Made by a program: the position numbers and the translations under genes. DNA of 45,463 nt from Chara braunii (Eukaryota; Streptophyta; Charophyceae; Charales; Characeae). Where the stretch lies: contig BFEA01000181.1 in NCBI GenBank assembly GCA_003427395.1, positions 1,547,508-1,592,970 on the forward strand, written 5' to 3'. Below the pieces are notes generated by a model, which was not told where the DNA came from, did not search any database, and saw nothing but the letters and a program-made list of their open reading frames with translations. Of this stretch, positions 1 through 9,659 are shown piece by piece. Within the stretch, counting starts at the first letter, position 1, and each line of letters starts with the position of its first letter.

Positions 1-163
1 TCGGTCGGTTGGTCGGTCGGTCGGTCGGTCGGTCGGTCGGTCGGTTGGTCAGTTGGTTGGTCGGTGGGTCGGTGGGTTGGTTGCTTGGTTGGTTGGTTGG
101 TTGGTTGGTTGGTTGGTTGGTTGTGGTTGGTTGGTTGGTTGGTTGGTTGGTTGGTTGGTTGTC
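1..163. repeat. (TCGG/TTGG)n tetranucleotide repeat
   Basis: The first 163 bases are almost entirely GGTC and GGTT tetranucleotides. The first half is richer in TCGG and the second in TTGG, as expected from C-to-T decay of a single repeat. The glycine/tryptophan/leucine/valine-rich frame across it is a product of the repeat and not a gene. It continues off the left edge of the window. Confidence 0.95.
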
Positions 164-600
164 AATTTGTGCTTCATTGATTTGCAGTAACCCATGCCAT
201 ATGTCTCGTGGAAAGACTGAGGGTCAACTCGGCCGCCCTCAGCCTTGGCTGAAACGGGGGCAAAAAGGACCCAAACAAAGACTCAGGGCCTGGACGTGTG
301 ACAGTTGACTTTGGTCAATTATCGTGACCCCAACAGTCAAAGTCTAAAGGTACCTAGCCCAGGCCACTGGTCAAGCACACACACTTGTTTGTATGCAGGT
401 ACCCAGACAACATCAGGTCCAAGGGAGAAGTCTGCAACTCTGCAATCCGGTCCCTCAGTTGTAAGTCAATCTGGACGACTGTGGGAAAAGCACCCGAGGC
501 CAGACAGCCTCGACAACTGTTACTGAAGGCTGGCCTCGAGGGAGTCTAACATTCAGTCTTGCTATGCTGCTTTGACGCTGGCTCGACTTTGACTAGACGT
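164..600. other. No gene recognised
   Basis: Mixed-composition sequence with only short frames on either strand and no recognisable protein or RNA. It could be unique sequence or the outer part of the LTR candidate that follows. Confidence 0.5.
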
Positions 601-712
601 TGGCATTATGCTGGCTCGACACTGGCAAGACGTTGGCTGTGCACTGGCGATGCAGACGACGGCACGAGGTGGAGGCAGCATGTTGGCGCTTTCTGCATTG
701 TGCGCCAGTCTT

Positions 713-957
713 GCTGATGTGGCATGCTGCTGTGGCGCTACCTCTGGTCTACATGGCATGTTGTGGCACTACCTCTGGTTTACATTGCATGCTGATGTGG
801 CGCTACCTCTGGTCTACATAGCATGCTGATGTGGCACTACCTCTGGTCTACATTGCATGTTGATGTGGCGCTGCCTCTGGTTTACAGTGCATGCTGATGT
901 GGCGCTACCACTTTTCTACAATCTGATGTGGCGCTGCCACTGATCTCCATTGATGAT
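713..957. repeat. Degenerate ~34-bp tandem repeat
   Basis: About seven imperfect units of roughly 34 bp, each containing GATGTGGCGCTACCTCTGG or close variants followed by a TTTACATTGCATG-like tail. Units differ mainly by C/T and A/G transitions. The GATGTGGC core looks like the TGACGTGGC motif of the surrounding LTR-like sequence after C-to-T change. Short frames on both strands across it are by-products. Confidence 0.85.
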
Positions 958-1134
958 GCGGCATATGCCACCTATTTCGACTGCTGACGTGGCATTGTTC
1001 ACGTTGTCGACATGAGGTGACTGGTTGTGAGGAGGGGGAAGATCAGGATCTGTGGATGAAGGAGATCGGGTACTCACCTGAGGTTGACGCCGTCACTAGA
1101 ATCTGCTATGTCTTCATGGTCTTCACAAGATAAA

Positions 1135-1148
1135 GTGCCACGTGGCAC
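1135..1148. promoter_or_regulatory. Perfect 14-bp G-box palindrome
   Basis: GTGCCACGTGGCAC is a perfect palindrome centred on CACGTG, the G-box bound by plant bZIP and bHLH factors. It lies about 260 bp before the end of the LTR candidate, where an LTR promoter could use it. Confidence 0.6.
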
Positions 1149-1407
1149 TATTGTGTGTGACCAGGAATATACTTATTATCATTGTTGACGTGGAGAGGGA
1201 AGAAACCCGGAGAAGGAGAGGGGTCTGAAGGGATTATTTGTGATATTTCATCTTTTTCTTTGTATGTTCCCCCTCCACTCTCTTCTGTGATGGTAATGAG
1301 GTACTGTTTAAGATATCACTTCATTATTTGGAGACTTTGATGCAGATAATGAGACTACTGATGTTTGACGACTTCTGAGTATCTGTCAGACTGGGTTCAT
1401 TACAATT

Positions 1408-1419
1408 TGGTATCGGAGC
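1408..1419 (+). other. Retrotransposon primer-binding site, tRNA-Met type
   Basis: TGGTATCGGAGC differs at one position from TGGTATCAGAGC, the initiator-tRNA-Met complementary site used by most plant LTR retrotransposons. It is on the plus strand, three bases after a TACA end, and upstream of a plus-strand gag-pol, so orientation and order agree. Confidence 0.75.
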
Positions 1420-2084
1420 ATACTCTTCATCGCAATCTGTTGTCTGCTGTCAGGTGCTGACGTGGCATCCGCATAAGTGGGAAGTGTCGCATGTGCAAAA
1501 CGAAACGCGTTTATGAACGCGCGCGGTCATACCGCAAGTCTGGACATTGTAGTATTCCACATGCGAGCAGCTATCCCTTGAAAAAGATGACGTGGCTGCA
1601 TTGAAGATTTCTACCGGCAAAAGCTTCATAATGCTGGTTAAGAAAAGATTGGGACCACCGATGTGGCACATTGCTTATATGGCATGATGTGGTATTGTGG
1701 CAGGATATGTGTTGCGAACACCTGCAAATGATACATTGTGTTGTTGATGCATTGTGCTGACGTGGAATGCCAGAGTTGTGTAGTGCATGTATGCATTGCT
1801 GATGTGGCACCCCCTTTTTGAAGACCTATCTGGTCCTTGATGTGCAGACGTGGTAGACTCTCTCGAGTTGTTGTGTTGGCATTCTAGGGGTGACACGTGG
1901 CATGCTGATGAGGATGAGGTGTTGATCGCATTGCTTCTGCAAATGGTGTTGTTGGGAAGGATGAACGCTAATTATTGATTATGTGGTTGTGTTGGTTTTT
2001 TACTTACCTTTTGTTCTGTTGATGTTGTGTGTACTCACAAATGTGTTGTTGTCTTCATCACATTGGTCGTGGTTGCGGTACTTG

Positions 2085-2228
2085 TTTAATGTTGTAGGAC
2101 GTCATCACATAGAAAACAAGTTTAATGTTGTAGGACGTCATCACATAGAAAACAAGTTTAATGTTGTAGGATGTCATCACATAGAAAACAAGTTTAATGT
2201 TGTAGGACGTCATCACATAGAAAACAAA
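2085..2228. repeat. Four perfect-to-near-perfect 36-bp tandem repeats
   Basis: Four units of exactly 36 bp, starting TTTAATGTTGTAGGACGTCA. The third has a single C-to-T change (GACGTC to GATGTC) and the last base of the fourth differs. Because 36 is divisible by three, frames stay open on both strands and give repeated peptides of 12 residues. These are not evidence of a gene. Each intact unit holds GACGTC, a CRE-like palindrome. Confidence 0.95.
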
Positions 2229-2459
2229 CAGCAAAGTTAGAGTAGGAAATTGATTTAGAATATGCTTCTTTATATTTGTTTTGCTTATTCGTGCTGTAGG
2301 AGTTGCGTGTGCCATGAAATTTGTTTTTGTCTTCTGATTTTATTTATTGTGCGACACCTACACGTTTAGAAAAATGAATTCTCTTTGGAAATGTTTGCGT
2401 GCTTCTATGTTGATGCGGTTCATTCCTCTTTTATTCTTTCCTATCCCTCTCATAGTCTA

Positions 2460-3960
2460 TGCCGATGAAGAAGGGGGAAACTAAAAAACCCTGGCAACCA
2501 GGAAACAGGCATTGCTCGGGTTTCTCCATCAGTTTCTCGGTGAGGTACACGACGCCGGTTCAGAGATTGAACAACGGATCCATGGTCAGTTCATTATGCA
2601 AGCTGCAAAAAATGATCTGAATGTTACGGATACCGCCGTTCAATTAATAGAGACCGGTAAGAAGGTCGAATAGTCATTCACCGATATATCGCCGAGGGAT
2701 TTGCTAAGATAAAATAGGAAAGAAAGAAGAGAAGAGAAGAACAAAAAGGAAAGCAAGTAGGACCACAACAGTTTGTTAAGATGATGGAGGAAAATGTCAG
2801 ACAATTAGAAAACACTCCGAGAGAAGAAAAAAGAAAGATCGAGGAGTTCCGAAAACTACAAGAAGTGCAGGAAGAAGAAAAACGAATAATGAATGAATAA
2901 GACAAAAATTTCATTATGAGGAAGCAGGCAGCGAGCTTGCATCCATCCTTCAGTCCATCATGATCTATCTTGTTTTTCTTGAAAAGGGGATTGACCGTAA
3001 CACTGCCTCGTTGAAGACGGTGACCAAACTCTTAAAAGGAAAGGTAGGAGTTGAGGATGCGACCACGGGGGAGTTAGTAAAGAAGGAACCCCAAGAGAAG
3101 TTACTGAAAGATGTCATGACGCGAGCGACGGCAGACAAAGCCAAGAAGAGAGAAGAACCCACCACGAAAGACGAACCGGTAAAAGAAGCAGAGAGGCCGA
3201 AAAAGAAAGAACAGGTCAAAATGAAATTTTCATTGACATATAAGAATAAGAAGGATGAAAACTTGTTGTTATGAATCGCCGAAATACAGACTTACTGTAG
3301 CACCGCACCCATTGAGTCTGCGAGTCAGGTCGCTTTCTTCACGTCTTGTTTGGGAGGAGTGACCAAGGAATAGGTGTTGGTCGAAACCAATGCTGCTGGT
3401 TTTGAGGATATCGGTGAGTGGGTTAAGACCCTTGATCTCAAGCAGTTTCTTCAAAAGATCAAGGAGAGATTTCTTGAAAAGAGGACGACCGATAAGGGCC
3501 TTCGACGAACTCACCACAATCGGCCAGAAACGTTGGACTTCAGTAGATGCGTTGTCACGTGAAGTGGATTGTCTTTTGCAGGTACCAGGGTTGAATCTAC
3601 AGGACAACTAGGTTTTGTATATATACTCACGCGCACGGACAGCTCGTGGCAGAAACCAAGTCTGGTAAGTTTAACTAATGGTAGTTTCACGATCTCGCTC
3701 TTCATTGAGAACAAATGACCGCACAGGTAAAAGGGTCTTACGCTTCGGTGGTAAAGTCAGGACTGGTTGGTGGTTATGGCAAGCGGATCCTTTGACGACA
3801 AAAACGATGCTTGTAGTATTTGATGATGATTCGGTAGAAAAGTTATCTCTTGATGAGTCTGAGGAAGGAGGAGGTAACAATGGTAGTGAATCTGGGAAGG
3901 GTGATGACACTGTCGTGATGGCTAACAAGGGAGGTCAAGACCAATGAAAGAAGAAGAGGA
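2460..3960 (+). pseudogene. gag: Gypsy gag remnant (coiled-coil plus capsid-like)
   Basis: Begins near an ATG at 2460 (MPMKKGETKKPW) and changes frame repeatedly. 2690-2900 encodes a very Lys/Glu/Arg-rich stretch likely to form a coiled coil. 2960-3274 is open and ends in FSLTYKNKKDENLLL. The next segment (3275-3610) continues as capsid-like sequence with internal stops at the ends of LLL and GGVTKE, where gypsy capsids usually carry a Trp. It includes WVKTLDLKQFLQKIKERFLEK in broken form. 3678-3947 is an acidic Gly/Ser-rich tail. No CCHC knuckle is visible. Assignment rests on position before protease/RT and on capsid-like spacing; no detailed homology could be run. Confidence 0.6.
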
Positions 3961-4394
3961 GGCCACGCTCGTTTCCCAAGCATCCCGACATTGCGTTCGG
4001 GAGACCTTGGGAGAAAATGAACATGAAAAGAGAGGACTGATAGTCCAAAATGAACAATCGTCATTGCACCGTGAGGCATGTGATAGCTTGGTGCCCGCTT
4101 ATTCGTAACCCAAAAGTGAGCATCCAGTAGGAGTACCATCTGCTCCTACTGAGTCGAAGGGATTAGACGAAGACAAATGTAAGGCGCCTATAACCCCTTC
4201 TACCCCTTCGACTCTTAAGGCAGAGAATGACTCTTCTTTCGCCCGTCGTCCAGAACACCCCGACACTCTACTTTGTTTTGTCTCACTCGACGATTCCCTT
4301 GACGAGCTCGACAACGAACTTATAGCACTACGGAGTTCGTGGGCGAAGAAAGTTAAGTCTAAGGGTGAGTTGATGATCGCGGATATTGAGATTG

Positions 4395-4790
4395 CGCACA
4401 CGCGAGTAGGTACCCTGTTAGATTCAGAATCGACGTGGTCTTATATCTCAAAGAAGGCAATTCGTAAATTGCATCTCGGAATGAAGGTAATAGACTTACC
4501 TTGACCTATTACGTCTATACTGACTGACAAGAGCACGATCATTGTCTCTCAATACGTCGATTGTGTTAAATGTCATTTCAAAACTAAGGAAGGTAAGAAA
4601 ATCCTACACGAGATATCCTTCCTAATAAAAAAAAACTTGCCATTTGATATAATACTGGGAATGGATTGGCACGAGGAGGCCGACCCAAAGGTGAGGTTCA
4701 AAGATAAAATTATCAAACTCAAGGAGGAAGAGTCTAAATTACGCACTATAAAGTCATATCATAGGTATGACTCTGCCTTACTCTGTCTTT
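4395..4790 (+). pseudogene. Retroviral-type aspartyl protease remnant
   Basis: The frame reads TLLDSESTWSYISKKA, the position of the active-site loop (D-S/T-G-A) of retropepsins. Here the Gly and Ala are replaced by Glu and Ser, and the Gly-to-Glu change is explained by one G-to-A transition. About 80 residues later comes IILGMDWHEE, the conserved ILG-x-x-W flap-side motif of gypsy proteases. One stop follows KVIDLP near 4502. It would release Gag and Pol proteins from a polyprotein; with the altered active-site loop it is inactive. Confidence 0.75.
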
Positions 4791-5069
4791 CTGTTATATG
4801 AGTTACCCAACTTTTGAATTGATGGTAGTAAAGAAGAAGTTGGATCAGGAGGTGATGATGGTGCTTGTCAAGCGAGTCGGTGAGGTTCCTCATCCTCTCC
4901 ACCTTCTATCGAAAAACTTCTCGATGAATACAAGGACTTGCAAACTTAGCCGAGGGGAATTACTGAGCGTGCTATTAAGCATACAATCAAGATCATTCCC
5001 GGAAGCAAGATTCCCAAGGGTCTCATCTACCGAATGTCTCCCAGTGAACTTGGGGAACTTCGAAAGTAG

Positions 5070-5787
5070 TTGCAAGATTTACTGACAAGGGATGGATTCG
5101 CCCTAGCTCATCTCCTTATGGGTGCGCCTGTCTTATTCGTGCCCAAAAAGGAAGGTGAATTTCGTCCATGTATAGATTATCGTGGGATGAACTTCATCAC
5201 TATCAAAAACGCAGAGTCTCTTCCGTGCATTGATGATCTATTGGATCAGTTGCAGGGGTGCAGATACTTTAGCAAGATTGATCTCAAGTCCGGGTACCAC
5301 CAGATCGAGGTGGCCCCTGAGGATAAACACAAGACAACATTCCGAACCAAGTATGGTCACCTACGAATTCGTTGTTATGCCTTTCGGTTTGACCAACGCA
5401 CCTGCGACCTTCCAAAGGTTCATGAACGAGTTGTTCCGACAATGGCTCGATCAATTCATAGTAATCTATCTCGACGATATTTTAGTGTACAGCAAGACAC
5501 TGAAAGATCACAAGAAACACCTACGAATGGTTTTGCAGAAGTTGCATGAGGGCAACTTCAAACTAAATCCGAAAAAGTCTAAGTCTGCTCAGCCTGAAGT
5601 CTTGTACTTAGGGCATATAGTGAACGAGGAAGGACTAAGTCTTGAAGAAAAGAAGATCACAGCAACCAGAGATTGGCCACAACCTAAGACTATAACTGAA
5701 TTAACATCGTTCTTAGGACTCGCTAGCTACTATAGGAAGTTCGTTAAACTTCTCCTTGATAGTTGCTCCTTTCAGAAGATTACTTAA
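5070..5787 (+). pseudogene. pol: Gypsy reverse transcriptase remnant
   Basis: Two overlapping frames carry the RT domain. The first (from 5070) has [20 protein letters not shown] and [13 protein letters not shown], the fingers and palm motifs. After a frameshift near 5360 the second frame gives [18 protein letters not shown] and the catalytic [11 protein letters not shown] box (YxDD, about 5465-5490), then LGHIVNEEGLSLEEKKI and the thumb motif LTSFLGLASYYRKF. All major RT motifs are therefore present, but no single frame spans them. A further frameshift near 5750 leads into RNase H. Confidence 0.93.
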
Positions 5788-6210
5788 AAAGAAAAAACCT
5801 TGGTTGTGGGACAAAGATTGTGAGTCATCGTTTAAAAAGTTAAAACATGCTCTGACTCACTACCATGTCCTAAAGATTGTTGACCCTTCTCTCCCTTTCA
5901 TCGTTACGACTGACACAAGTCAGTATGAGATTGGGGTTGTGTTACAGCAGGATGACGGTAAGGGATATAGACCTATTGCGTTTATGTCCAGAAGACTTCC
6001 ATCATAAAAAGTGATCAACTCCACCTACGAAAGGGAAATGTATGCCTTAGTTGTTGCACTAGATACCTGGAAGCACTGCTTGTTAGGGAGACATTTCACT
6101 CTCTACTCTGATCACTCTACCTTAAAGTGGATCAGGACTCAGCCTAAGGTCTCCGACAAGTTGGTAAGGTGGTCCGCTTTCCTTGACACAGATGCTCTAT
6201 CCAGGCGTGC
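5756..6210 (+). pseudogene. pol: Gypsy RNase H remnant
   Basis: Continues from RT in a different frame. The acidic catalytic residues are readable: Asp in FIVTTDTSQYEIG, Glu in YEREMYALVVALDTWKH and Asp in TLYSDHSTLKW. A TAA stop at about 6005 interrupts LPS-KVINS, where a Gln would restore the frame by one C-to-T change. The domain degrades the RNA strand of the RNA-DNA hybrid during replication of the element. It joins the tether LVRWSAFLDTDALSRRAD, but the usual intervening residues are missing, so a short deletion is likely near 6185. Confidence 0.9.
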
Positions 6211-7241
6211 AGATTTCTTTGGAATCATCGTCCTCTATCTCGATATCGGAAATGAACTGAAAAAACAGATCCGTCAGGGTTATGGGAATGATACTATTTG
6301 GAGTCCTATCATTGAGACTATATGAAAGAATCCTGAGTTGTTTCTGGAATATTGAATGATTGATGACTTACTCTTCTTGCTGGATAAAACTGAAGAAAGA
6401 TTAAGTATTCCTCACTTAGAATCAATCAAGAGTATAATCACTGAGGAACGTCATGATGCGGAAGGTCACTTTGGTTTTAAGAAGACGTATGTCGATGTAC
6501 GTGAACGTTTTGAATGGAAAGGAATGAAGGAAAATGTACTAACGTATGTGCGAACTTGTCTTGTCTGTTAGACGAACAAACCCTCATATGAGAACCCGAT
6601 AGGACTATTAAGACCGCTGCCAATTCCACGTGAGCCAGGTGAGTCTATTTCAATTGACTTTATGAGTCTCATTATAGTCGAAACGACAACAGTCAGGTAA
6701 TGGTCATCGTCGATAGATTCTCTAAGTATGCTATGTTCATTCCTTTGGCTGTTGAAGCTAGAACCGAACTAGTCATTCAAAAGTTTTAAATGCGATGGGT
6801 CTCTAAGTATGGATTTCCCAAAACCATCGTATCCGATAGAGATGTTCGGTTCACCAGTCTATATGGCAGACGTTGATGGAAATCTATAGGACCAGGTTGA
6901 CCATGTCGTCAGACCGACATCTTGAAACGAATGGCCAAACTGAGCAACTGAATCGTCTCTAATAACTTTTGTGAATGTATGTCCATCCTGACCAGATTGA
7001 TTGGGATGAGAATTTGCCTAACATTGCTCGTGCTTATAATAATAGTATACATACTGTCACAAGTAGAACGCCTAACGCACTCCATAAAGGATGGAAGCCT
7101 AGGCGTCTCATCGATGCACTAACCAGGGATCAAATTCAAAGATTACCCCCAGGTACACGTTGTCGAGGCAAAAACCCTGACAAGGGTATTTGCCGGGTTT
7201 TTCGAACGTCGGATGCATCCGACTTCTTCTTGCTGAATTGA
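6200..7241 (+). pseudogene. pol: Gypsy integrase remnant
   Basis: The zinc-binding HHCC module is readable at 6440-6570: RHDAEGHFGFKKTYVDV followed by TCLVC, where a TAG stop replaces the Gln normally found after the last Cys. Core-domain pieces follow in broken frames: SIDFMSL (first Asp), VSDRDVRFTS (second Asp) and NGQTEQLNR (Glu), which together form the D,D-35-E set. 6975-7241 encodes a C-terminal piece, NLPNIARAYNNSIHTVTSRT. No chromodomain was seen. Integrase joins element cDNA to host DNA; this copy is clearly inactive. Confidence 0.88.
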
Positions 7242-8030
7242 AGGACTTGATGTGATTGACGTTTGCCAAAAGTTTATTCAAACCTGGCCTATGGCCGAGA
7301 ACCTAAAACTTTAGAACCCTAGTCCAGACGTCTGCGGCACCCGAGAGTGATGGGAGTAGTGGGAAGTGCTTCGTTTTTTGAGACCGCAGAGGCCCGCGGT
7401 TGTGGGAACACTGAAGCTAGACCTGTTCTACCTAAAACAAGTGACTTCTAAGCCGCACAATTCAGGGCCTAAGTAGGCTAAAAAGAGGGATGCACCAGTT
7501 ATAGCGTCGCGACGCAGGGGAATAGGAAGAAGGTTTTTATTTCCTGGGCCGCGGGGATTGACGTCGAGCGAAAGGGTTGACAGGCCAATGCTGAGGTCAC
7601 GCGATCGACCGACGGGGCAAGGCCTGCCAGCAAAGCCTATCAGGCTTGAGGCAGGCAGGATCTGCAGAGCCGTAGGCAGGTAGGGGCTGCAAGGATACAG
7701 GTAGGAGGAATGGTCTGGGCCAAGCTCTTCTTATGGAAGAGCTGCTCTTATCAATGTCGTGATAGGAGCTAGCCTAGTAGGTTGCAGTGTCAAACTTTTA
7801 TTCAGTAGATACCGGGATCAAGCCCGCCCACGCGCATCCGACTTGGCCATCTCCTTTTGGAGATGCCTTTACTTACAGATGGCGCGGTTCATCTCGACCG
7901 TGCGATCGCTGAGATCACACGACCGAGATAGGCCGCGCTGATCTGCATGGCCACTGTGTAAGGATGACATGTATACGTCGAGAAATAATAATAATAATAA
8001 TAAATAAAATAAAAACTGAACTATGGAAAG
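7242..8030. other. GC-rich stretch without recognised gene; one 8-bp-stem hairpin
   Basis: No protein, RNA or LTR match was recognised. AGCTCTTC (7723-7730) and GAAGAGCT (7736-7743) form a perfect 8-bp hairpin with a 5-base loop. A short AAT trinucleotide run lies near 7985. If the gypsy element had a 3' LTR it should be here, but I see no similarity to the sequence before 1404. Confidence 0.5.
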
Positions 8031-8121
8031 CGCCACATGGTGCTACCTAAAGTGACAAGGGCGTTTCAGCCCCTGTGCACTTAACGGTGCCCGTTTTGAA
8101 CGGGCAACCGGTTTTATTACA

Positions 8122-8152
<31 letters not shown>

Positions 8153-8649
8153 GGTTGTTTTTTTAGATTTTTTTTTTTTTTAACCCTGGCGTAGTGCCCG
8201 TTCGGTTGGAATGAACGGCCCACTATAAAAGAGAGAGAAAACAAAAAAACTACACACTAAAAACTAAAACTAAGAGTTGAATCGCCATGTGGCGCGCCTG
8301 GAAGTGATTGGGGCTTTTCAGCCCCAGTACACTAAATAGTCGCCCTTGGAAACGGGCGACTATTTGTTTGAGGAGGAACATTCTTTTAGATTTTTTTCTT
8401 TTCCTTTATTCTTTTTTTTTTTTTTTTTCTCTTTATTTCCTTTATATTTCGTTTAAATTTCTCATTAGATTTTTTTTTCTTCTTAGATTTTGTTTAGATT
8501 TTTTTTTTTTTTTTTTTTCCATTCTCGTGGTGCCTGACGATTTGTCTGAGCACCTGTTCATTCGTCATCCGTTAAAAAGTAGAACAATAGAGAGAAAATC
8601 AGTATAGCCCCTGCACAAGGACCGAATGTCCGTTCGTTTCGCACGAACG

Positions 8650-8650
<1 letters not shown>
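8031..8650. repeat. Repeated hairpin units separated by poly-T tracts
   Basis: Related units start at about 8031 and 8284 (GCCATGTGGCGC-like start, then a GGGC...GCCC hairpin, then a second larger hairpin). The large hairpins are 8085-8110 (CGGTGCCCGTT with AACGGGCAACCG), 8191-8226, 8334-8365 (AAATAGTCGCCC with GGGCGACTATTT, a perfect 12-bp stem) and 8630-8650 (CCGTTCGT with ACGAACGG, perfect 8 bp). The inner GCCC/GGGC pairs are shared while the outer stems differ but remain complementary. Poly-T runs of 15-25 bases lie between units. Confidence 0.85.

Positions 8651-8653
<3 letters not shown>

Positions 8654-8688
<35 letters not shown>
8654..8688. repeat. Poly-A tract
   Basis: About 35 uninterrupted A residues directly after the hairpin ending at 8650. 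It may be a retroposition tail or a simple homopolymer; nothing upstream is recognisable as a retroposed gene. Confidence 0.9.
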
Positions 8689-8689
<1 letters not shown>

Positions 8690-8879
8690 AAGTATGACTG
8701 TGCCAAGTTGTTTCGTCGGGCTTCCACAGTGCCCCGACGGATGGATCTGCCGTTGATAGCGACTACATGCAGGTACGGGTCTTAGGACCCTGTACTTGAG
8801 TTATGAGGGACTCTCTTCACCCGCTTTGTGAAGCATCCCGTCAGTTTCTCGCCGCTCGCGAACGACGTGACTGTCGGGG

Positions 8880-8880
8880 T

Positions 8881-8940
<60 letters not shown>

Positions 8941-8941
8941 G
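8880..8941. repeat. (CA)n(GA)n compound microsatellite
   Basis: A run of CA dinucleotides passes directly into a run of GA dinucleotides. Frames across it give His-Thr and Arg-Glu repeats and are not genes. Confidence 0.97.
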
Positions 8942-9109
8942 GAAGTGGCAGCCAACAGGCAGGAACGCCCATTCATTTTTTAAAAAACGGGGAGCTCTCT
9001 AAGCCGCGCGCCTGTATCTGGCGCCCATCTCAGCCACATACAAGCGTGAGGTAGGGGAAAGAAGCTCTATTGAGCTTGACTTTAGGTTAGCTCAGGGAAT
9101 AACAGGGGT

Positions 9110-9130
9110 GCTCGTTCGTTTTCGAACGAC
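9110..9130. repeat. Hairpin CGTTCG-TTTT-CGAACG
   Basis: CGTTCG (9113-9118) and CGAACG (9123-9128) form a perfect 6-bp stem with a T4 loop, resembling the 8630-8650 hairpin (CGTTC with GAACG). It is probably a dispersed member of the same set. Confidence 0.6.
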
Positions 9131-9394
9131 GACCTGCCCATGAATTATAGGTTAAAAAAAAAAAAAAAAAAGGAAAGTAAAAAGGCAACGACCACGTATG
9201 TGGCCGCGAGCGCAGAGTAGATGTAGGTTGGTAGAATGAAAGAAGAAGGAGAACGAAAGAAGGAGAAGGAAAAAAAAAAGGAAAGAGAAAAAGGTAACGG
9301 TCGCGTATGTGACCACGACCGTGGAACAGATGCAGCCCCATAAGCTTCTAGAGGGCTGATGGGACTGCAATTGTTCAGTTGAATAGGCAGTCTT

Positions 9395-9580
9395 GAAATG
9401 GCTGACTACAACCATTTTCAGAAGCCCCTGGCTTGGAAAATGGCCAAGTGCTCCAGGAAACTAATGACCCTGGTTCCCCTAAGGGGAAACCAAGGCACAA
9501 AGCTCCTGGCCATTGATTTAGATCAAGGGCCAGGAGCCTTGACGAAATTTTGCCTGGCTGTGGGCAAGGCAACTGCCCAC
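9395..9580. repeat. Cluster of four to five short hairpins
   Basis: Within 190 bp: GAAATGG with CCATTTTC (9395-9419); GGTTCCCCT (9472-9480) with AGGGGAAACC (9482-9491); CTCCTGGCC (9503-9511) with GGCCAGGAG (9528-9536); GTGGGCA (9560-9566) with TGCCCAC (9574-9580). Stems have unrelated sequences. A TATAAA-like TATAAAAG lies just downstream at about 9596, but no gene follows that I can support. Confidence 0.7.
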
Positions 9581-9659
9581 ATGCCTTCAGCCAGCTATAA
9601 AAGTCAGCTTGCCACCCAACAGCCTCACACTTGTGGCAATGCTGCTGGGGCATTCTACT

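Larger units (their letters stand above)
600..1404 (+). mobile_element. Candidate 5' LTR of the gypsy element (start uncertain)
   Basis: The segment sits directly upstream of a primer-binding site at 1408 and ends in TACA at 1401-1404, matching the usual CA-3' end of an LTR. It contains short tandem repeats, a perfect G-box palindrome and several TGACGTGG motifs, which are plausible LTR promoter elements. I could not find a matching 3' LTR after the pol region, so the start is arbitrary and the element would be truncated or rearranged at its 3' side. The call is inference from position. Confidence 0.35.
985..1899. promoter_or_regulatory. Cluster of TGACGTGG(CA) motifs
   Basis: TGACGTGG or TGACGTGGCA occurs near 985, 1186, 1458, 1587 and 1760, with related GACGTGG, GATGTGG and ACACGTGGCA forms near 1660, 1800, 1845 and 1890. 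TGACG with an ACGTGG core is the type of site bound by plant bZIP factors. The copies lie on both sides of the primer-binding site, so they are not confined to the LTR candidate. That they bind anything is inference. Confidence 0.45.
1408..7240 (+). mobile_element. Degenerate Ty3/gypsy LTR retrotransposon, internal region
   Basis: The order is primer-binding site, about 1 kb of untranslated leader, gag, protease, reverse transcriptase, RNase H, integrase, all on the plus strand. RT-RNase H before integrase is the Ty3/gypsy (Metaviridae-type) order. The reading frame changes at least five times and many stops interrupt it, so this copy cannot be autonomous. Many stops sit where Trp or Gln is expected, which points to C-to-T decay as for methylated cytosines. 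No zinc-knuckle or chromodomain was seen, and no 3' LTR was recognised. Confidence 0.9.

Noticed and set aside
1983-2315. Overlapping 85-codon frames on both strands
   Set aside because: Both are produced by the 36-bp tandem repeat.
7242-8030. 3' LTR of the gypsy element
   Set aside because: Expected here, but no similarity to the sequence before 1404 and no polypurine tract could be seen.
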